A DNA stretch of 64,000 nt from Anisus vortex (Eukaryota > Mollusca > Gastropoda > Planorbidae): contig OX421495.1 in NCBI GenBank assembly GCA_949126835.1, positions 1,300,552-1,364,551 on the forward strand, written 5' to 3'. Below are positions 30,585-43,420 of this stretch, in pieces (within the stretch, counting starts at the first letter, position 1; the number at the start of each line of letters is the position of its first letter). The notes beneath the pieces were generated by a model. The model was not told where the DNA came from. It made no database searches and saw only the letters and a program-made list of their open reading frames with translations. Position numbers and translations under genes: made by a program.

Positions 30585-31075
30585 TATGAGCGGTAGCGCC
30601 TGTTTCCCCGCCTGTGGCATAGACCACTAACATAAGCTTTCCAGGCATCCCGTCCCGCTGAGCAAGTCTCTCCAACTGTCTCCAGTTTTGTCCCATCATG
30701 CTGGTGTCTGCTTCAAGTTCTCGTGCCCATGATAACTCTTGGTCTGGCTCTAATTCCTCTTGCCTTGTGGGGTCCTGGTGTTTGCTGTTGGTCTGGCTCT
30801 AATTCCTCTTGCCTTGCGGGTTCCAGGTGTTTGCTGTTGGCTTGTCTTGTGCTGCTGATCGAGAGCTTTCTTAATTTCCGACCTATCCATCTCCGTTTTC
30901 TTTGGCGGATTACCTCTTCGATTGGTTCCTGCAGGCGTGCATTGTCAAAACTCTTCATTACTTATGACCCTGGGCCAGCATATCTTGAGAATCCTTTCCT
31001 AGGCATGAATTGTTGAATGTCTGTATCTTCCTCATACAGGCTGTGGTGGTCCTCTATGCTCAAGTTCCATAATAT
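30585..31075 (-). pseudogene. Decayed LINE ORF2 C-terminal region
   Basis: A minus-strand frame (30713-30958) reads NARLQEPIEEVIRQRKRRWI then GRKLRK and STRQA. This resembles the C-terminal I..RR.RWIGH.LRK...TRQA pattern of non-LTR retrotransposon polyproteins. Downstream in other frames, WDKTGDSWRDL and GTGCLESL look like the W..L..LA..R..W..L end of the same protein. A 56-bp internal duplication (GGTCTGGCTCTAATTCCTC at 30745 and 30790) and stops show it is dead. It is a different LINE from the tail family at 20826. Confidence 0.6.
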
Positions 31076-31526
31076 AGTAAAATCAGCTTTCTCAGTGGTG
31101 TCGAAGAACCTAACCTTTCATTTTTATTGATCAGTGTATTTATCTACATCAATAAATAAATTTCCTTAAATCCTCAGACATAGTGCCACGACAATGTTTA
31201 TACAATCATTTCCATCTTGAGACAGTCTCGTCATCTCTTGCCACTGAGTTTCCCGCTTTTTTTCAGTTCTTTATCCACCGTCTCCTCCAGGCAGCGCTTA
31301 TGTAGCGCCACGGTGGCAAAAGTTTCAGCGCCGCACCTTTCCATACTGTAACTGCTTGCTTAGTGCTATATTTGCTATATTTAGACTACATTTGCCGCCC
31401 CCCCCCCCCTGGAATTGTCGTCCCCGGGCATATGCCCCCCTCTGCCCTCCCCTATGTGAGGACACTGCCTTCAGGTGGTATTTGGCCAGCCTCTCTTCCT
31501 GGTTCTCGGCGGATTCCACTCTAGTG

Positions 31527-31566
31527 ATTGGCGAGCTATGTTGCCCGGTTTTAGAGTTTGACCAAT
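31527..31566. promoter_or_regulatory. Two opposed CCAAT boxes
   Basis: ATTGG (31527-31531) and CCAAT (31562-31566) lie 85-125 bases upstream of an ATG in strong context (GCCGCCATG at 31652). This arrangement resembles an NF-Y-type promoter. Nothing else confirms transcription. Confidence 0.25.
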
Positions 31567-31651
31567 CACAGGGTACAGTTTATTCTTCTGGACTGGTCAT
31601 TTTTCGTCTTTCTTGGAATCTTCAAAGCAGACGACTACTCTAGTCGCCGCC

Positions 31652-31819
31652 ATGAATTACTTTAAACTTCTTCAGGGGCGCCTCACAGCTTTCTCAAAAA
31701 CGTCTGCTTGGTTTGACCGGAAGTTATGTCTCTATGCGTGTTGTAACGAAGACATCTTTGGTGTAACCGCATCACAATGTTACAGCGTCTGCTTGGGATA
31801 TTTACACTTTGATGTCTGA
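31652..31819 (+). CDS. Hypothetical 55-residue ORF, doubtful
   Basis: This small frame starts at an ATG in a strong context, GTCGCCGCCATGA, and ends with TGA at 31819. The product would be cysteine-containing with no recognised domain, signal peptide or membrane segment. Support comes only from the start context and the CCAAT pair upstream. It may equally be chance or a repeat remnant. From here to 32394 I see no other feature. Confidence 0.15.
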   Translation: MNYFKLLQGRLTAFSKTSAWFDRKLCLYACCNEDIFGVTASQCYSVCLGYLHFDV

Positions 31820-32394
31820 TGGACGTTGAAAGAAAATAATAAAAATGAACACACATTCTGTGGTGTGTACCTTTCTAGACCTGCGATCCCTAGCCTGGTG
31901 GTACGCGCACCTTGAATGAGGCACGCAGCCTGTAACAGTGACTGTGAATATAACTGTGAGTGTCTAATAAACGTCATAATTATAAACTGACTGAAACTTA
32001 AAGACACATTGGACTGTATTATTGTAATGTGTTGACTGGACTTAGTGACCTGTGATATTGTTTATTTGACTGCCTGGACAGAATGAGTTGTGTTCATGAA
32101 TGTCTTGTTTGAGTGTTTGAATATTGAGGGAATGACTTTGGAGTATAAGGGAGATATAAGAGAATTGTATAATGAAAATAAAGGTTAGTTGGTACACCGA
32201 CCAGCGTATTGTCAACTTCATAATTGTACACAGTCGATTTTGTTAGAGGGTACGCAAAAGAAATATTGGTAATGGCAGACATCAACAAATAAAGGGTTGA
32301 AAAAATATAATAACAACCGCGGTTTGTTGAGTTTATAAGATAGGTGGAGGCGGGGTTGGAAGGGAGATTTAAAAAAACAAAATCGACTCCATCA

Positions 32395-33460
32395 AATTAA
32401 TGACAATACATACATAATGTGACAATACATACATAAAGTGACAATACATACATAATGTGACAATACATACATAAAGTGACCATACATACATAAAGTGACA
32501 ATACATACATAATGTGACAATACATACATAATGTGACAATACATACATAAAGTGACAATACATACATAAAGTGACCATACATACATAAAGTGACAATACA
32601 TACATAAAGTGACAATACACACATAAAGTGACAATACATACATAAAGTGACAATACATACATAAAGTGACAATACATACATAAAGTGACAATACATACAT
32701 AATGTGACAATACATACATAAAGTGACAATACATACATAAAGTGACAATACATACATAAAGAGACAATACATACATAAAGTGACAATACATACATAAAGT
32801 GACAATACACACATAAAGTGACAATACACACATAAAGTGACAATACATACATAAAGTGACAATACACACATAAAGTGACAATACATACATAAAGTGACAA
32901 TACATACATAACGTGACAATACATACATAAAGTGACAATACATACATAAAGTGACAATACATACATAAAGTGACAATACACACATAAAGTGACAATACAC
33001 ACATAAAGTGACAATACACACATAAAGTGACAATACACACAAAAAGTGACATTACACACAAAAAGTGACAATACACACATAAAGTGACAATACACACATA
33101 AAGTGACAATACATACATAAAGTGACAATACATACATAAAGTGACAATACATACATAAAGTGACAATACATACATAAAGTGACAATACATACATAAAGTG
33201 ACAATACATACATAAAGTGACAATACATAAATAAAGTGACAATACATACATAAAGTGACAATACACACATAAAGTGACAAAACACACATAAAGTGACAAT
33301 ACACACATAAAGTGACAATACACACATAAAGTGACAATACATACATAAAGTGACAATACATACATAAAGTGACAATACATACATAAAGTGACAATACATA
33401 CATAAAGTGACAATACATACATAAAGTGACAATACATACATAAAGTGACAATACATACAT
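32395..33460. repeat. 19-bp satellite array, about 56 copies
   Basis: Units of TGACAATACATACATAAAG repeat with variants (ACACACA for ACATACA; TAATG for TAAAG; CCATAC). Because 19 is not divisible by three, all three minus-strand frames cycle through the same unit and stay open, producing spurious frames of 369, 361, 216 and 134 codons rich in Y, C, L and V. Confidence 0.95.
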
Positions 33461-36095
33461 AAAAGGCTGCGGGCTCACTCATCTAGACACCTATTCTTCA
33501 TAATGGCGTAATGTCGATGCTCTTGCAACTGGCGGAAGGGGGAGGGGGGAGGTGAAATCTACATAATCTTCACTGTCGGCTTATTATCACTCGTTGAAAT
33601 CAAAATAACAAGTACCACCTGTTCATTTCTACGTAGTTGTATACATTGGGTTGGGGTGAGGGGGGGGGGAGGTAAGAGAAGAGTCTGAATTGTTTTTGTA
33701 CATACTGTCATATACATTCCCCCCCTTCCCCTTTAAAAACAACAACAAACAAACACGAGCCTCATCACTCCTCTTCCAGCCCCACCCTCAAGCCTTGTAG
33801 AAAATTGTCCGCGGGTTCCGATGTTTATACCTGAGATCGGCCAGGTGTGTGGTGTTAAATAGCGCGTGAAATCCCTCAAACATGTTCATTTGACCATTAC
33901 GAAAAAAAAAAGAGAATTTCAATATTTAATAAGTTCAACAATAATAGTATTTGGTTCAACAAATTATTTTTTTAAGTCTAAATGGTGAAAATGTTAGAAA
34001 TATTTTTTAATGGTTGATACAATATGTAAGTTACATAGAAGATAACACTCTATATGAAAATATACGTGTGAAGACAACAAGAGCTGAACAAGAACTGACT
34101 AAAACCAAAGACTATAATAAGATGGACCGCTTGATTTAATATTTCTGCTATTTGATGACTCGAATATCTTCTTTTCGGAATTTCCGATCGCACTTGGTCC
34201 TCTAGACTTCCGGCTTAGTAATCCGCTTCGATTTTCTCAATAAAAAATTAAAATCGAAAGTTGTATACAGCGGCAGTCTTTCAGAAAGTATAGGAAGTCA
34301 TTAACGACAGTGTGTGTGTGTGTGTACGGAAAAAAAAAAAAACAAGTGTTAAGATATAAAAATAGAGCAAGTGGTCCAGCTCATAAATTTCTTTGATGTG
34401 CACCGGAAAAGTTGAGGACGTATTAAAGGCCGCGCATGCGCAAACTAACTAGACCTATTCAGCTCTAAAAATAGAGCATGCGGTCCATCTTATTATAATC
34501 TTTGCTAAAACTAAAAGGCACGAGTCTCCTAATTGAATTGGTTCCACAGGTAGGTTCCCCAGGTAGGTTCCCCAGGTAGGTTGCTAGTCACGAATCATAC
34601 TTTTTTTTACGCGGGATCAGAAAGTCAATCTACAGACTTACAAAGAATCCCAAATCTCAACTTCCGCGGGATGGACAATTTCAATTAATTTCAAATAATA
34701 TCTCAAAGGTCCAACCTCCCCACGCCCTCTCCTTGGACTCTACAACTACTACGCACAACGCAGGGTCAATTTTCGGTACCCTTTTCTAATGTTCGTAACA
34801 AATACACGGTATGATTAGATCTATGTTCATTTGATCATAAGATGAGATTTAATCAAGTTGTTAGTCATTCGTGTTACCGGCGGTACTTCATATATATCGT
34901 GTAAAAATGTGATTACTGTCGGATATACAAACCAGGTCAGGCGCTATGAGCTGTTGCCTCGTGACATCGCCAAACAGACACAACTCACTTTTAAATCTCT
35001 ATAATAGTTATACATTTTTAAAAAAATCAAATAAACACTGAAAATCTGTCAGAAAAGTTGCTCAATTTTATTATTTTCTAAGGCAGACAACTGGGGCATG
35101 AATCCCTAGTTGTCCTTCCTTGTTATTATTTTACATACACATTTTATATAACAAATTGAAAGAAAATAAAAGAGGACACGCAAAAAAAAATACAATAAAA
35201 ACCATGACTATGTGTTAGGATAACGGTTAAATCAAGTGAAATCATCAATAACATAAACAAAACATCCTTGTTGGCAACAATATATCAATTCAAAGGAGTT
35301 ACAGATTTGTTAGTTGGCAGTCAAGCTTTTTAATCAACAGACACTCAGAGAGGGTTTGATAGGGAGGAAAAAAACAAATAAACGAAAAGTTAAAGAGATA
35401 ATTGGCGGGAACGTGAAAAATATCAGAGAGCAATGTACACATAATTTATTTACAGTACAAAATGTATAATATGTATTATGTATTTCAATATTCATTCAAT
35501 ATACTTGCTAAACAATTGGGGGAAAGTCGGTGTTTTACAATATCTATAATGTACAATACCTTTCTTTCAATATATATTTCATGATAAAAAGCTATTTGTG
35601 GATCTTGCTTAAACACAAAAAAAAAGTACGGCATAAAACCATGACGCAATAAAGGATGTGCACACAAAATAATGACGTAGGTAAAGAATGGAGATAAAGG
35701 AACAATAATTGATTGCGTCATAGATAAACCAAAACAACACGTTTTTTTTTAGAAAAAAGAAGGGGAATAACCGTAACAAGGCTGGTTTCCGGGCCAAAAA
35801 CAAAATTACACGCAATTCAAAGTAGGGCCTATTTGTAATAATAATTTGAAATGTTTAAAAAAACGCTTGCCTGCATCCATGTTACTAGATCTAGAGTTTA
35901 TCATTTACTGTGCCAGGATGTTAATGGGTGATTCGTGCCAGGATGTTAATGGGTGATTCGCTATACAAAATAAATACAACTTCAAGTGAGGTTAAAGACG
36001 TTTTTTTTTTTTTTATTATTCTGAGGTTTAAAACAATCTTTCAGAATGTACGTTTCCCCAAAACAGGGCGGTGTCTGAATTTTGAAAAAAAAAAA
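33461..36095. other. Non-coding stretch with scattered motifs
   Basis: Visible items: G-rich runs near 33540 and 33660; a direct repeat AAAAATAGAGCAWGYGGTCC at about 34359 and 34468; a palindromic CGCGCATGCGCA (NRF1-like) at 34431; three 14-bp AGGTAGGTTCCCC units at 34549-34588; a 26-bp duplication GTGCCAGGATGTTAATGGGT at about 35910 and 35936. No exon was found. Confidence 0.45.
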
Positions 36096-36160
36096 GTGGG
36101 CGGGGCACGAGGGGTCCAAAAGTGGGCGGGGTATGATGTTCTTAAAGTGGGCGGGGTTGC
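36096..36160 (+). promoter_or_regulatory. Three GC boxes (GTGGGCGGGG)
   Basis: AAGTGGGCGGGG occurs at about 36094, 36120 and 36146 in an otherwise AT-rich region, spaced about 26 bp. These are Sp1/KLF-type sites or simply a 26-bp tandem repeat. Confidence 0.35.
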
Positions 36161-36237
36161 AGTTTAGGTAAAGTACCCGGATGGGATTTCTCGAAGTGAT
36201 AGCCATTCATTTTTTAAGTAGCCACTAGATGTAAAAT

Positions 36238-36294
36238 CTAAACACTAGATCTAAAATCTAAACACTAGATGTAAAATCTAACCACTAGAAGGAG
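36238..36294. repeat. 20-bp tandem repeat (TAAAATCTAAACACTAGATC)
   Basis: Three near-identical units lie back to back. Confidence 0.8.
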
Positions 36295-36755
36295 GAAACA
36301 GAAAAGTATTTCAGATTATTTGCTTTCTTCGTTTCTGACTTCCTGAAAATGTTCGAAACTAAATGACTACATAGCCTACATAACCACTTTAAAATTACAA
36401 TACGACATTTACTTGATCATCCATTCAATGCTATACTGTGTTCTTCACTTGGAGGCCAAAGTGTTGAATCAATTTGAATTTTCACGACCAACTTCGTAAC
36501 AGTACATGTCCTACATTAAATATTTAAATTTAAGTGATACTATATTTTACAGTATTTTCAAAGTAGGGCCTACAGATCAAGGAGATTGTTTATAATGTTA
36601 AATTGAACGAAAAGGTCCATGAAATAAATATTTAAACATCAGACTAAGGAAACAGTAGGTTAAAAAAAAAGAAAATAGTTCAATAGTCAACTGATTTGCA
36701 TTACTGCATTCTTATGTTAACCTGAACTCAGTCTAGTTTTAGAGAGTGTTAAATG

Positions 36756-36880
<125 letters not shown>

Positions 36881-37435
36881 ACTGATCTGAGCCAACACTT
36901 CAATACTCTCCCCAAGTCTCTCCCACTGGGCAATAGTCATTGTATGTGGAAATATAAGTGACTTTTCTATCATGTACACCTGGCGGGTTAGTTTGGTCAC
37001 CTTGGTTAGTTTGGTCACCTTGGGTTTAAGAACTGAGCAAAGAGTGGAAACGAATACAACAACATACGATTTGCCTTCCCAGTGTTTCTAAGTTGTTTTA
37101 AAAATACAATCTTGATATTTATATGAAACTAAAATCTCTTAAAACAAACTAGTTGTGTTTTGTTGTAACTGTGTTTTTTTTTTAAAGTAGAGTCTAAAGT
37201 CCCTAAGGCACTACTTACAATTTTTAGCACCAAACTCTTTTATATTTATATAAGACTTGTTATTCCCGCTAACATCAATATTACAAAGTTTAAATAAAAA
37301 ATATAAGATTAAATTTAGCTTTCTGTTTTGTTAAAGTATTAATGAGAAAATAAACAAATGATTATGAAAAAAAAAAAAAGAGATAAATAATAAATGAAAT
37401 AATAAAAGCCAGGACAACTAGGAACTAAACATCAT

Positions 37436-37520
37436 TGAAATGCAAGACTTAGACAGACTTAATCCCTAGATAACCGTAAGACACAATAATCTTGTCTAGA
37501 AGGAGAGTCTGTAACAGATA
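37436..37520 (+). mobile_element. LINE 3' tail fragment
   Basis: ATGCAAGACTTAGACAGAC, CCGTAAGACACAATAATCTT and GTCTAGAAGGAGAGTCTGTA match the LINE terminal module; the coding part is absent. Confidence 0.55.
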
Positions 37521-37727
37521 CGAAGAAGAAGAAGACTGGAAATGTCGTCTGCCATGTTTCTTTTACAAAATATTTATTGCACATTTGTTTTTCAAATTAG
37601 TTTATAAAGAATGTTGAAAACTATGTAAACAAAAACACAGGTCAGACCTAAAGTTTGAAAATGTCCATGGAACAGATAATATGGAGCTGACTGTGGCTGG
37701 AGTTTGAAGACTTGGTCCTTGTGGTTC

Positions 37728-37942
37728 TATAGGGCATGGTGGCCAAGTGGCAGCGCGTTCAACTGGAGTACCGAAGGTCCAGGGTTCAAATCCTGGTAAA
37801 GGCTAGGATTTTTTCCCAGGTCTGTGAATGTCAGGTACCCAGCTGGGTAGACTCAGGGACACCTCGAGTCTAGGTAAAAAAAATCCTTGGACCTTCGGTA
37901 CTCCAGTCAAACACGCTACTGCTCGGCCACTTTGCCCTATAA
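37728..37942. mobile_element. Inverted pair of SINE heads
   Basis: A plus-strand SINE head (37728-37850: CTATAGGGCATGGTGGCC, GGTCCAGGGTTCAAATCC, CTAGGATTTTTTCCC) meets a minus-strand head (about 37870-37942) ending GGCCACTTTGCCCTATA. The outer ends are near-perfect reverse complements, so the locus is a palindrome with a loop of about 50 bases made of the GGTAGACTCAGGGACAC body piece. Confidence 0.75.
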
Positions 37943-38317
37943 GGGGAGAGAAGAGGGGGGGGGGTTAAAAAATATAGAAAAGACATTGACTGTTCAATTT
38001 GAAAAAAAGTTTTGCGAAAATATTTAAAAGTACTGAATAAAATTGAATAAGAAGAAAGCATTGAACTGGGCAAAATTTTTTTTTTTTAACAAAACTTTTT
38101 TGCATAAAAAATTTTTTTATGGGACATTTAAAAAAAAAAAGTATTTTGGTCCAGGGTACTCTTTAAAAAAACAATTATTCATAATCAAATGTAAGGATTT
38201 AATGGTTTGAAAAAAAAAAAAAAAAAGCCCAACCCGACCCTAAACAGAACCCTGCAGGATGGTGGGCTACAAAAAACTTAACACACTGCTCACCTACAGT
38301 TTGAAGGTTGGGACACT

Positions 38318-41300
38318 CCACACAGACTTTCACACACACCACACACACAGACTTTCACACACCACACACACAGACTTTCACACACCACACCACACAGAGA
38401 CTTTCACACACCACACACACAGACTTTCACACAGACTTTCACACACACACCACACACACAGACTTTCACACGCACACCACACACAGAGACTTTCACACAC
38501 ACACCACACCACACACACAGACTTTCACACACACACCACACACAGAGACTTTCACACACACACCACACCACACACACAGACTTTCACACACACACCGCAC
38601 AGAGACTTTCACACACACACACACCACACAGAGACTTTCACACACCACACACACAGACTTTCACACACACACCACACAGAGACTTTCACACACACACACC
38701 ACACAGAGACTTTCACACACCACACACACAGACTTTCACACACCACACCACACAGAGACTTTCACACACCACACACACAGACTTTCACACACACACCACA
38801 CAGAGACTTTCACACACACACCACACCACACACAGACTTTCACACACACACCACACCACACACACAGACTTTCACACACACACCACACACAGAGACTTTC
38901 ACACACACACCACACACAGAGACTTTCACACACACACCACACACAGAGACTTTCACACACACACCACACAGAGACTTTCACACACACACCACACCACACA
39001 CACAGACTTTCACACACACACAGACTTTCACACACACACACCACACCACACACGGAGACTTTCACACACACACCACACCACACACAGAGACTTTCACACA
39101 CACACCACACACAGAGACTTTCACACACACACCACACCACACCACACACAGACTTTCACACACACTCCACACACAGAGACTTTCACACACACACCACACC
39201 ACACACACAGACTTTCACACACACACCACACCACACACACAGACTTTCACACACACACCACACCACACACACAGACTTTCACACACACACCACACCACAC
39301 ACACAGACATTCACACAGACATTCACACACACACCACACACACAGACTTTCACACACACACCACACCACACACAGACTTTCACACACACACCACACACAG
39401 ACTTTCACACACACACACCACACCACACACACAGACTTTCACAACACACACCACACACAGAGACTTTCACACACACACCACACACAGAGACTTTCACACA
39501 CACACCACACACACAGAGACTTTCACACACACACACCACACACACAGACTTTCACACACACACCACACACAGAGACTTTCACACACACACCACACACAGA
39601 GACTTTCACACACACACCACACACAGAGACTTTCACACACACACCACACACAGAGACTTTCACACACACACCACACAGAGACTTTCACACACACACCACA
39701 CCACACACACAGACTTTCACACACACACACAGACTTTCACACACACACACCACACCACACACGGAGACTTTCACACACACACCACACCACACACAGAGAC
39801 TTTCACACACACACCACACACAGAGACTTTCACACACACACCACACCACACACACAGACTTTCACACACACTCCACACACAGAGACTTTCACACACACAC
39901 CACACCACACACACAGACTTTCACACATACACCACACACAGAGACTTTCACACACACACCACACCACACACACAGACTTTCACACACACACCACACACAG
40001 AGACTTTCACACACACACCACACCACACACACAGACTTTCACACACACACCACACACAGAGACTTTCACACACACACCACACACACACAGAGACTTTCAC
40101 ACACACACCACACACAGAGACTTTCACACACACACCACACCACACACACAGACTTTCACACACACACCACACCACACACAGAGACTTTCACACACACACC
40201 ACACACAGAGACTTTCACACACACACCACACACAGACTTTCACACACACACCACACCACACACAGACTTTCACACACACTCCACACACAGACTTTCACAC
40301 ACACTCCACACACAGAGACTTTCACACACACACCACACACAGACTTTCACACACACACCACACCACACACACAGACTTTCACACACACTCCACACACAGA
40401 GACTTTCACACACACACCACACACACAGACTTTCACACACACACCACACCACACACAGAGACTTTCACACACACACCACACACAGAGACTTTCACACACA
40501 CACCACACACACAGACTTTCACACACACACCACACCACACACAGAGACTTTCACACACACACCACACACAGAGACTTTCACACACACACCACACCACACA
40601 CACAGACTTTCACACACACTCCACACACAGAGACTTTCACACACACACCACACCACACACACAGACTTTCACACACACTCCACACACAGAGACTTTCACA
40701 CACACACCACACCACACACACAGACTTTCACACACACACCACACACACAGACTTTCACACACACACCACACCACACACACAGACTTTCACACACACACCA
40801 CACCACACACACAGACTTTCACACACACACCACACACAGAGACTTTCACACACACACCACACACACAGACTTTCACACACACACCACACCACACACAGAG
40901 ACTTTCACACACACACCACACACAGAAACTTTCACACACACACCACACCACACCACACACACAGACTTTCACACACACTCCACACACAGAGACTTTCACA
41001 CACACACCACACCACACACACAGACTTTCACACACACTCCACACACAGAGACTTTCACACACACACCACACCACACACACAGACTTTCACACACACACCA
41101 CACCACACACACACCACACCACACACACAGACTTTCACACACACACCACACCACACACACAGACTTTCACACACACACCACACCACACACACAGACTTTC
41201 ACACACACACCACACACAGAGACTTTCACACACACACCACACACAGAGACTTTCACACACACACCACACACACAGAGACTTTCACACACACACCACACAC

Positions 41301-41860
41301 AGACTTTCACACCACACCACACACAGAGACTTTCACACCACACCACACACAGAGACTTTCACACACACACCACACCACACAGACTTTCACACACACACCA
41401 CACCACACACACAGACGTTCACACACACACCTCACACAGAGACTTTCACACACACACCACACACAGAGACTTTCACACACACACACCTCACACAGAGACT
41501 TTCACACACACACCACACCACACAGAGACTTTCACACACACACCACACACAGAGACTTTCACACACACACCACACACAGAGACTTTCACACACACACCAC
41601 ACCACACACAGAGACTTTCACACACACACCACACACAGACGTTCACACACACACCACACCACACACAGAGACTTTCACACACACACCACACACAGACATT
41701 CACACACACACCACACCACACACAGAGACTTTCACACACACACCACACACAGAGACTTTCACACACACACCACACACAGAGTCTTTCACACACACACACA
41801 AACAGACGCTATCACAAACACATACCCACACAAACAGACTCTCAAACACAAACATACCCA
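38318..41860. repeat. 3.5-kb CA-rich satellite array
   Basis: More than 100 units of about 23-35 bp share AGACTTTCACACACAC followed by a variable number of CCACA and CAGAGA blocks. The plus strand is almost free of G outside GAGAC and has no stop-forming triplets in two frames, giving spurious frames of 1221 and 1253 codons ([17 protein letters not shown] periods). Units degrade at the right end (41795-41910). Confidence 0.95.
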
Positions 41861-41910
41861 CAAACAAACAGACTCACACACAGAGAATATCCACACAACA
41901 GAGAAACAAG

Positions 41911-43196
41911 CTGTTGTCTGTTGAGACTATAGTTACACTAAAAGGGGGGGGAGGAGGGGGAGCCAACTCTTGCTCTAAATATATACACACTATACAAACA
42001 ACAAATGAAATACAAAAATTGCCTTGTTTTTTCTTCGTCATTTTTTATACATATATATTATACTTATAAGTTGGTTATACAATCAATCAAATATGGTTGT
42101 TAAGAATTAAAAAAACAACAACAAAAATAACAAAATAATAAAAAATAAAAAAAACATGTTTCCACTTCTAAAAGATGAAGTCTAATAAAAGTATTTTTCT
42201 ATCAAAGATTAGTTTTTGTGTTTTTCTTTAGTTTTTCCAGAACATTCAGAATTATGGCACGTGAACAATCAAACAATATTATACCATTTACAAAAAAATT
42301 GTTTTAGTTTACATCAAGTTTTTAGACAATCAAAATTGAAAACACAATGACATCAACTTGAAATCAACAAGCGCTGCGATGGACATACACTAGGTTTTAA
42401 ATACATGTATAACAATAGGTATTTTGTTTTTTAAAATAACAGAAAAAAATCAAACAACAATGATTTAGTTTGATGTATAACACTAACAGATAATTTTTGT
42501 ACTGGGAACTGTACAGACGGCAGGCCAATGTGCCCAGGTTGGCCCCAGAGTTTGAATGAGAGGCTGATACAACCTCACAAAACAACAACCTCAGACAGAG
42601 ACTTTGGCACGCGTGGAAACAACGATGACAGTCGTGGGGAGACTGGGGCAAGCAAAAAGCACAGGGGATGCAAGTCAAGCCACGGCACACACGCAGTAAC
42701 ACATACACAGCTTAAATGCTAACCCCCATGAAGGAAACTCCCTCAGGTATGGGGGAGTAAATAAAGAAATGAAAGTGTACAATAGCTGCCTTACTTCTGG
42801 ACACAATTAACAGGGGCAAGTAACTCTCACCTTTTTCAAATTAAAAAAAAAGCCTCATTTACACGCGGAACACAGATATTGATACAAGCGGGAAAATTAA
42901 GAAAAAAACAACAACAGTATTTCTCTATTGTCGTCTGCCATTACTTGATCATTAGGGTGAGATGAAACCAAAACATTCTCAAACCCTGTAACTAGCCACA
43001 AGAACTCAAGCCTCTCATTTTAAACATGTATAAATCAAATTTATATCAAATTTCAACTAAACTTTTCCTTCAACTTCTAATTATAATAATATATATATTA
43101 AATCCCACCTATTTGTTCTGTTGACAAAAAAAAAGTTTACGCAAGATACATGACTAAAGATTTCATTGCGACTTTGATTAAATATTTTATTAAACC
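41911..43196. other. Non-coding stretch
   Basis: Mostly AT-rich unique sequence with a G run at 41944 and poly-A runs. The 103-codon minus frame at 42397-42708 has no domain and no good context. No gene is supported. Confidence 0.5.
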
Positions 43197-43204
43197 TTCA
43201 TTAA

Positions 43205-43420
43205 GCAGTAAGGTAACTCGTCGGACCAAACTGGTCATAGGGCCTGTGAAGATTCACCAGTCTCTGTAACCGTGGCATATGAGGGGATGTGTGGCCAGCA
43301 CAATGCCCAGTAGCCTTTACTTTACCCAAACTAATGACAGGCACCCATCAGAGCTGGGTAAGACTCAGGGACCCCAGTCCCAAGAACAAATACTAGCCTT
43401 CACCAGGATTCGAACCCAGC
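43205..43420 (-). mobile_element. tRNA-derived SINE
   Basis: Reverse complement carries GCTGGGTTCGAATCCTGG, GTGAAGGCTAGTATTTG, CCTGAGTCTTACCCAGCTCT, GGGCATTGTGCTGGCCACAC and CCCTATGACCAGTTTGGTCC. The tRNA-like head is truncated at its outer side. Confidence 0.82.

Noticed and set aside
31880..31935. Another hAT MITE copy
   Set aside because: GGTACGCGCACCTTGAATGAG resembles the subterminal region, but neither terminal repeat nor a target duplication is present.
32369..33482. Minus-strand frames of 369, 361, 216 and 134 codons
   Set aside because: All are different frames of one 19-bp repeat; a multi-pass membrane protein look (YVLSLYVCIV) is an artefact.
38259..42069. Open frames of 1221 and 1253 codons on the plus strand
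   Set aside because: They are translations of the CA-rich satellite; two overlapping frames encode the same short periodic peptide and there is no non-repeat domain.
42397..42708. 103-codon cysteine-rich minus-strand frame
   Set aside because: No domain, no start context and low-complexity AT-rich flanks; likely chance.
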